Source of the DNA: Clostridia bacterium
GTDB lineage: Bacteria; Bacillota; Clostridia; Lachnospirales; Lachnospiraceae
Direction of reading: 5' to 3'
Assembly (NCBI GenBank): GCA_028722515.1
Contig: JAQYGS010000158.1
Coordinates: 1-32,564 of the forward strand
DNA length: 32,564 bases
The notes under the pieces were generated by a model. It had not been told where the DNA came from, did no database searches, and saw nothing but the letters and a program-made list of their open reading frames with translations. Below, piece by piece: positions 26,644-32,564 of the stretch (positions within the stretch are counted from its first letter, which is position 1; each line of letters opens with the position of its first letter). Both the position numbers and the translations under genes were made by a program.

Positions 26644-27327
26644 TTAAAGTTTTTCCAGTAGATCTGGAATTTCCCCAAGACTGTACACTTCATAGTCAGG
26701 CATGATCTCTTCTGCCCGTATATGGGCAGGATTAAACCATACAGTACGGATCCCTGCATTAATTCCACCCTGAATATCAGAAGTCAGACTGTCTCCAATG
26801 ATCACAGCGTTGTTTTTGTGAAAATCCGGAATCTGGGAAAAACAATATTCAAAATATTTCCTTTCCGGTTTATTATAGCCTGTCTCTTCAGAAATAAATA
26901 TTTTTTCAAAATACTTTCCTATTCCTGAACTTTTAAGCCGCCCTTTCTGAACACTTAATGTACCATTTGTGACAAGAAACATCCGGTATCGTCCATAAAG
27001 AGAAACGAGAAGATTCTCTGCCCCGTCAACAAAATAATGCCCACAGGCCAGAAGAGTCTCATAACGTCTGGCAGCTTCCTGTGGGGAACCGGCAATATTC
27101 AGTTCATCAAAAAGAAGCTGAAATCTTCTTACTTTCACCTGGTCTCTTGTAAGTTTACCCTGCTCCAGAAGCTTCCACTGGGCATTATTCAATTCACTGT
27201 ACCGATTCAGCACATACTCGGATGATTCAATATGAAATTCCTTAAGAGTCCTGGTTACAGCTATCCTTTCAGCCTTACTGAAATCCAAAAGTGTATTATC
27301 CAAATCAAAAAATACTGTCTTGATCAT
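26644..27327 (-). CDS. HAD family hydrolase, YjjG-type noncanonical pyrimidine nucleotidase
   Basis: FFDLDNTLLDFSKAERIAV (motif I), LVTNGT (motif II), GDSLTSDIQGGINAGIRTVWFNP (motif IV). Confidence 0.88.
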   Translation of the reverse strand: MIKTVFFDLDNTLLDFSKAERIAVTRTLKEFHIESSEYVLNRYSELNNAQWKLLEQGKLTRDQVKVRRFQLLFDELNIAGSPQEAARRYETLLACGHYFVDGAENLLVSLYGRYRMFLVTNGTLSVQKGRLKSSGIGKYFEKIFISEETGYNKPERKYFEYCFSQIPDFHKNNAVIIGDSLTSDIQGGINAGIRTVWFNPAHIRAEEIMPDYEVYSLGEIPDLLEKL

Positions 27328-27526
27328 TCTTTTATCCTCATTTTTCCTCCTATTATATATAATTCTTTCTCCTGAGTAAACAGATGTTTTTATTTTTTAT
27401 TAAAAATTATATTTTATATTGTTATGGTAAAATACAATAAAAAGTGATATAATAAAGATAATTACACAGCAGAGTAATATTTTTGCCGTAATCAGCAGAC
27501 AGTAATATTGAGAGGATGGTGCTACT

Positions 27527-27748
27527 ATGAATGTTAAAATTGAAGATTTATTATCAGCATTAAAAAAGAAGGAAGAAGAAAAAGACAAAAATACAGTCCT
27601 CTGGGTACTTGCAATTATCGGTGCAGTAGCAGCGGTTGTTGGTATTGCCTTTGCAGTATACCGTTTCTTTTCACCTGATTATCTGGAAGACTATGAAGAA
27701 GATTTTGACGATGATTTCGATGATTATTTTGAGGATGAAGAAGAATAA
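27527..27748 (+). CDS. Small single-pass membrane protein with Asp/Glu-rich C-terminal tail
   Basis: 73 aa, MNVKIEDLLSALKKKEEEKDKNTVLWVLAIIGAVAAVVGIAFAVYRFFSPDYLEDYEEDFDDDFDDYFEDEEE. GAGAGGATGGTGCT precedes the ATG; a terminator follows. Confidence 0.78.
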   Translation: MNVKIEDLLSALKKKEEEKDKNTVLWVLAIIGAVAAVVGIAFAVYRFFSPDYLEDYEEDFDDDFDDYFEDEEE

Positions 27749-27788
27749 ATCCTGGTTTTCCATCTGTTTTTACAGAAAAGATTATATA

Positions 27789-27819
27789 ATAGCTCCGGCT
27801 CATACCGGAGCTATTTTTG
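27789..27819 (+). terminator. Intrinsic terminator
   Basis: AATAGCTCCGG-ctcata-CCGGAGCTATTTTT. Confidence 0.85.
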
Positions 27820-27838
27820 ATGAAAATACGGAGGTACT

Positions 27839-29203
27839 ATGAAAAAAGGCGATATATATGAAGGTATAATTGAAAAAGTTGATTTCCCCAATAAGGGAAT
27901 TGTCCTGGCAGAGGGTCAGAAGGTCATTGTCAAAAATGGAATTCCGGGACAGAAAGTTCGTTTTATGATCAACAAAAAACGCTCTGGACGTACTGAGGGA
28001 CGTCTTCTGGAAGTTCTTGAGAAATCCCCTCTTGAGACAAGAGATCCTGTATGCAGTGTTTTTCCTGACTGTGGAGGATGTATGTATCAGACCATGTCCT
28101 ATAAAAGCCAGCTTAATATGAAGGAACAGCAAGTCTGCCAGATACTGGACACTGCCTTAAAAGGTCAGCCTTATCAATGGGACGGCATATACGCAAGCCC
28201 TGTGGAATTTCGATACAGAAATAAAATGGAATTCTCTTTTGGCGATGCATATAAAGATGGCCCTCTCACCCTGGGTCTGCACAAAAAAGGAAGCACATAC
28301 GATGTATTAAATGCTTCTGACTGCGGACTTGTCCATAAAGATATAAATATAATCGTTTCCTGCGTACAGAATTACTTTCTGCAAAGAAATATCTCATATT
28401 ATAAAAAGCTGCAGCATACCGGCTATCTGCGGCACCTTCTTCTCCGCCGGAGTATGACCACAGGGGAAATACTGATCCACATTATCACTACCAGCCAGGA
28501 GGAACATGATCTTTCACCATTGAAGGAAGAACTTCTTTCTCTCCCTCTTGAGGGAAAAATCGCAGGAATTATGCATATTATAAATGATTCTCTGTCTGAT
28601 GTGGTTCAAAGCGACGAAACAAGGATTCTCTATGGTCAGGATTTCTTTTATGAAACATTGCTTGGACTTCGTTTTAAAGTCAGTACCTTTTCATTTTTTC
28701 AGCCAAATTCTCTGGCTGCGGAAATTCTCTATTCAATTGTACGAAAATACATTGGGGATACAAAGGATAAAACTGTATTTGACCTGTACAGCGGAACAGG
28801 AACTATTTCTCAGCTGGCAGCTCCTGTGGCAAAAGAAGTGATCGGTGTGGAGATTGTAGAAGAAGCGGTACAGGCAGCCCGGGAAAACGCGGCATTAAAT
28901 GGTCTTTCCAACTGCCATTTTATTGCCGGTGATGTTCTGAAAGTTCTGGATCAGCTTTCCCAGAAACCAGATGTGATCATTCTGGATCCACCAAGAGATG
29001 GCATACACCCAAAAGCACTGCCAAGGATTCTCTCCTACGGAGCAGACCACATTGTATACGTTTCCTGCAAGGCCACCAGTCTGGCAAGAGACCTGCCTGC
29101 CTTTTTCTCTGCCGGTTACCGTATGGAAAGGGCCTGCTGTGTAGACCAGTTCTGCCAGACGGTGCATGTGGAGACTGTGTGTCTTCTGTCACGAGCAAAG
29201 TAA
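27839..29203 (+). CDS. rlmD: 23S rRNA (uracil-C5)-methyltransferase, RlmD/RumA (TrmA) family
   Basis: N-terminal TRAM-like domain; CSVFPDCGGCMYQTMSYKSQLNMK; FFQPNSLAAEILYSIV; VFDLYSGTGTISQLAAP; VIILDPPRDGIHPKALPRI; HIVYVSCKATSLARDL. Confidence 0.92.
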   Translation: MKKGDIYEGIIEKVDFPNKGIVLAEGQKVIVKNGIPGQKVRFMINKKRSGRTEGRLLEVLEKSPLETRDPVCSVFPDCGGCMYQTMSYKSQLNMKEQQVCQILDTALKGQPYQWDGIYASPVEFRYRNKMEFSFGDAYKDGPLTLGLHKKGSTYDVLNASDCGLVHKDINIIVSCVQNYFLQRNISYYKKLQHTGYLRHLLLRRSMTTGEILIHIITTSQEEHDLSPLKEELLSLPLEGKIAGIMHIINDSLSDVVQSDETRILYGQDFFYETLLGLRFKVSTFSFFQPNSLAAEILYSIVRKYIGDTKDKTVFDLYSGTGTISQLAAPVAKEVIGVEIVEEAVQAARENAALNGLSNCHFIAGDVLKVLDQLSQKPDVIILDPPRDGIHPKALPRILSYGADHIVYVSCKATSLARDLPAFFSAGYRMERACCVDQFCQTVHVETVCLLSRAK

Positions 29204-29251
29204 AAATGATTTGTCCACAATATTAAGGGAACAGAAGCGTTATTGAGGGAG

Positions 29252-30298
29252 TCACTTTAATCTGTAATAGCATATACTTTTGCCGGCACCCTCACGCTTC
29301 AGTTCGCCGGATGCCACCAGCTTGCGGAGTGCACCCTCAATGGAACTGATACTAAGCGAAGGACATAGTTCACGGATGTCCTGCTTGGTGAATCGACCGA
29401 TTTTATTCATGGTGGCGCGCCTTACAATCTCCAATGCAGGCAGCCTGGTTTCCACCAGTGCAAAACGTTCTTCAAAATCCTTATAGGCGGCAAGGATTGT
29501 TCCAAGCAGATACTTAATGAACGGAACCACATCTTCTGTGCCTTCATGCCAACCAATCTGAGCCTGGCCAAGAGCGTCATAATAAAGGTCTTTGTTTTTT
29601 GCGATTTTTGCTTCCAGAGAGATGTACTTTCCGACATAGTAACCATTTCTGTAGAGCATCAGTGTTGTGAGCAGCCTGCTCATTCTGCCGTTGCCGTCAT
29701 TAAACGGGTGAATACACAGGAAATCGTGAATGAAAACAGGGATTGCAATCAGCGGTTCGACCTCCATATTCCCAATGACACGATTGTATTCTTCGCAGAT
29801 CCTGTCCAGCGCCTCCGGAGTTTCATAGGGAGCAAGAGGCGTAAACAAGACTTCCACATGACCATCCGGGTATGTGGCGCTGATATAATTTTGCACACTC
29901 TTAGTTCTGCCAGCCATAGGATTATTCATGTGACTGTACAGAATTTTATGCAGCTGCAGGATATAATTCTGTGTGATCGGAATGACATCGAAACTTTCGT
30001 GAATAATATTGAGAACATCACGGTAACCTGCAATCTCCTGTTCATCACGGTTTTTCGGTGTGGTTTTTTCCTCCACCAACTGTTTGATACGGGTACTTGT
30101 GGTCACAATACCTTCTATGGCATTGGATGCTTCGGTACTTTGCACCTTCGCTATCTCCACCAGTTTCTCCAATTCTTCCGGGCGCTGTTTTAAATACATT
30201 TCCTGCTTTCCGGCTTCTTTATATATTGCTGCAACGAGACCGAGAATGTCCGAATCCCATTTTTTGCTCTTTATTTCAGAATAATTAAAAGTTCTCAT
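29252..30298 (-). CDS. Fic family protein (Fic_N + Fic + winged-helix C-terminus)
   Basis: Catalytic HPFNDGNGRMSRL; N-terminal SNAIEG inhibitory-type motif; C-terminal KIGRFTKQDIRELCPSLSISSIEGALRKLVASGELKREGAGKSICYYRL wHTH. Start reassigned to 30298 after GGAGGTAAGGTT. Confidence 0.94.
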   Translation of the reverse strand: MRTFNYSEIKSKKWDSDILGLVAAIYKEAGKQEMYLKQRPEELEKLVEIAKVQSTEASNAIEGIVTTSTRIKQLVEEKTTPKNRDEQEIAGYRDVLNIIHESFDVIPITQNYILQLHKILYSHMNNPMAGRTKSVQNYISATYPDGHVEVLFTPLAPYETPEALDRICEEYNRVIGNMEVEPLIAIPVFIHDFLCIHPFNDGNGRMSRLLTTLMLYRNGYYVGKYISLEAKIAKNKDLYYDALGQAQIGWHEGTEDVVPFIKYLLGTILAAYKDFEERFALVETRLPALEIVRRATMNKIGRFTKQDIRELCPSLSISSIEGALRKLVASGELKREGAGKSICYYRLK

Positions 30299-30315
30299 AA
30301 CCTTACCTCCAGGTT

Positions 30316-30401
30316 GTTCCCTCAAATCATAGTGCAAAATAAGGGAAAAGTCAATAAGCAAGGGATATTTCCCTTAATAGTATCTCAATTTTAAGGGAAA
30401 A
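30316..30401 (-). promoter_or_regulatory. Cluster of repeated TTRAGGGAA motifs upstream of fic (putative operator array)
   Basis: GTTCCCTCAA 30316-30325; TAAGGGAAAA 30340-30349; AAGGGATATTTCCCTT 30360-30375; TTAAGGGAAAA 30391-30401. Related copies lie at the 3' flank: TTAAGGGAAC 29223-29232 and TTGAGGGAGT 29243-29252. Confidence 0.6.
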
Positions 30402-30485
30402 TATTGTACATTTCATAAAGAAAAAGTGCAGAAAATGCCATATTCATCATAATTTGGATGAACACTTTCTTGTCTGTTATTCTGA

Positions 30486-32564
30486 TCAGATCTTTTTCAG
30501 TTTTGCAAATCCTGCAAACATCTTTTTTACACCGGCTCTGTCGAAATCTACGGTAACCTCGTAATCTCTTCCGCCATCTGCAATATTTTTCACCACTCCC
30601 ACACCAAACTTCACATGGAGAACCCTGTCGCCGACCTGGTAATCCAGTGAAGCAGCTTTGGTTACTTTGACTTCTCTGGTCTGATAAGGTCTGGATGTAA
30701 AAGCACTTTTCATTTTTTCAAGACTTCTGTCTGTGGGAATACTGTCCTTTATTTTATCTTTCTTCTCTTCCACTGTATAGCCAAGTTCTACAAGTTCTCT
30801 TGGAATTTCCCTTACAAATCTGGAAACCTTGTTATATTTTACCTCACCCCGGATCATCCGCTGTCTGGCACATGAAAGGGTAAGCTCCTTCATCGCCCTG
30901 GTGATTCCCACATAACACAGGCGTCGTTCTTCCTCCAGGTCTGTACCATCATCTGAAATAATGGAAAGATAGGATGGAAAAATGCCGTCTTCCATTCCTG
31001 TCAGGTAAACCCGGGGGAACTCCAGGCCTTTAGCACTGTGCAAAGTCATAAGAAGCACATAATCCTGACCTGGATCCACACTGTCAATATCAGCGATCAG
31101 GGCAATTTCCTCCAGAAAACCAGACAAAGTAGCAGGCTGTCCCTTTTTTTCCATAGTTTCCTGGTAAGACTCTGTTTTTGATATTAATTCATCAATATTC
31201 TCGATTCTGTCTCTGGCTTCATCCGTATCTTCTGCTTCCAGTGCATCCACATATCCTGTAAGCCGGATCACTTCTTCCAGAAGCTCCCTGACTGTACAGC
31301 AGTCCGCCTTGCTTCTAAGTCCCTGAATAAAAGTCACAAATCCTTCTATTTTGGAGGCTGTCCTCCCAAGTGAGGGAATTTCGCCTGCTTCACGAAGGGC
31401 ATCATAAAAGCTTATATCCATTTCCTCCGCATAATCCTGTACTTTGCCAAGAGTGGCTGCTCCAATACCTCTTCTTGGAATATTGATGATTCTTTTTACT
31501 GCCAGATCATCTCTTGCATTATCAATTGTTTTCAGATAACAGATCAGATCCTTGATCTCTTTACGAGAGTAGAAATTGATTCCTCCCACAATTTTGTATG
31601 GAATATTTGCATACAGGAATTTTTCTTCAAACAGCCTTGACTGGGCATTTGTCCTGTAAAGAACCGCACAGTCTTTATAACTGCATTTTCCCTCTCTGTG
31701 AGCTTTGGAAATATCTCCCACAACGTATTCCGCCTCTTCAAATCCGTTCATAAACTGCCGAAAATGAATCTTATCTCCCTCAGGGTTCTCTGTCCAGAGT
31801 GTCTTGGGCTTACGTGCCGCATTATTGGCTATTACATGATTGGCTGCATTTAATATATTCTTTGTAGACCGATAATTCTGCTCCAGACGGATTACATATG
31901 CATTTGGAAAAACCTTCTCAAAGCCCAGAATATTTCCGATATTAGCCCCCCTGAACTTATAAATTGACTGATCATCATCTCCCACCACGCACAAGTTTCC
32001 ATATTTTGATGCCAGAAGACTTACAAACTGAAACTGAGCCGTATTGGTATCCTGATATTCATCCACCATAATATACCGAAACCGTTCCTGATAATTTTTC
32101 AGTACATCCGGACAGGTTTTAAAAAGTTCAACTGTTTTCATGATCAGATCATCAAAATCAAGTGCATTGTTCTTACGCAGAGAAGCCTGGTATTCTCTGT
32201 AGACTGAAGCTATTTTTTTCTTGTTAAAATCTCCTCCAGCATCCTTTTCCATTTCATCTGGAGTGATCAGTTCATCCTTGGCATGAGAAATTTGTGAAAG
32301 TATGGTGTTTTCCCTGAGGTATTTCGTATCAATATTAAGGCGCCGGCAGATGTCTTTCACCAGAGATTTCTGATCATCCGTATCATAAATGGTAAACCGG
32401 TTATCAAATCCCAGTCTGTCAATATAACGTCTTAGGATGCGGGCACATGTAGAATGGAATGTGGATACCCATATGCTCTCCGAACCAAATCCCACAATCT
32501 GATCCACACGTTCTCTCATTTCACTTGCAGCCTTATTTGTAAAAGTAATAGCCAGAATATTCCA
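30486..32564 (-). CDS. pcrA: UvrD/PcrA family ATP-dependent DNA helicase (N-terminus beyond window edge)
   Basis: DEYQDTNTAQFQFVSLLAS, VVGDDDQSIYKFRGANIGNIL, LEQNYRSTKNIL, LMTLHSAKGLEFPRVYLTGMEDGIFPS, RRLCYVGITRAMKELTLSCA. The frame stays open to 32564 (WNILAITFTNKAASE precedes the track Met). Confidence 0.97.
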   Translation of the reverse strand, partial: WNILAITFTNKAASEMRERVDQIVGFGSESIWVSTFHSTCARILRRYIDRLGFDNRFTIYDTDDQKSLVKDICRRLNIDTKYLRENTILSQISHAKDELITPDEMEKDAGGDFNKKKIASVYREYQASLRKNNALDFDDLIMKTVELFKTCPDVLKNYQERFRYIMVDEYQDTNTAQFQFVSLLASKYGNLCVVGDDDQSIYKFRGANIGNILGFEKVFPNAYVIRLEQNYRSTKNILNAANHVIANNAARKPKTLWTENPEGDKIHFRQFMNGFEEAEYVVGDISKAHREGKCSYKDCAVLYRTNAQSRLFEEKFLYANIPYKIVGGINFYSRKEIKDLICYLKTIDNARDDLAVKRIINIPRRGIGAATLGKVQDYAEEMDISFYDALREAGEIPSLGRTASKIEGFVTFIQGLRSKADCCTVRELLEEVIRLTGYVDALEAEDTDEARDRIENIDELISKTESYQETMEKKGQPATLSGFLEEIALIADIDSVDPGQDYVLLMTLHSAKGLEFPRVYLTGMEDGIFPSYLSIISDDGTDLEEERRLCYVGITRAMKELTLSCARQRMIRGEVKYNKVSRFVREIPRELVELGYTVEEKKDKIKDSIPTDRSLEKMKSAFTSRPYQTREVKVTKAASLDYQVGDRVLHVKFGVGVVKNIADGGRDYEVTVDFDRAGVKKMFAGFAKLKKI

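Noticed and set aside
29546-30193. 215-aa + strand ORF
   Set aside because: Antisense to the fic gene with no recognisable domain.

Overview
This 32.6 kb window looks like a chromosomal segment from a gut Lachnospiraceae-type Firmicute. That assignment rests on protein style and codon usage only; I ran no search. Contents from left to right: a truncated bioY (-) with a candidate BirA operator; an unusual PEP/pyruvate-binding-domain protein (-); viroplasmin-type RNase H (-); an ilvB-ilvN-(p)ppGpp synthetase operon (+) behind a strong promoter and a short attenuator-like leader; a BMP-family nucleoside-type ABC transporter operon (-); a block of secreted or wall-associated proteins (SH3b/PT-stalk protein, papain-like protease, two NlpC/P60-type proteins); a cobalamin riboswitch upstream of a small Cys-rich protein (-); a flavin reductase/zinc-ribbon/DUF5685/DnaJ operon (-); RlmI-type methyltransferase; DUF1002 protein; MntP; YjjG-like HAD; a small acidic membrane protein; RlmD-type methyltransferase (+); a Fic protein with repeated TTRAGGGAA motifs on both flanks (-); and a truncated pcrA (-). 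No CRISPR array, tRNA, rRNA or transposase was seen. The best leads are the atypical ilvB leader, the B12 riboswitch with two tandem terminator-like hairpins, Asp-rich terpenoid-synthase-like motifs in the DUF5685 protein, the Walker-A-less RecA/KaiC-like plus PEP-synthase fusion, and the putative Fic operator array.
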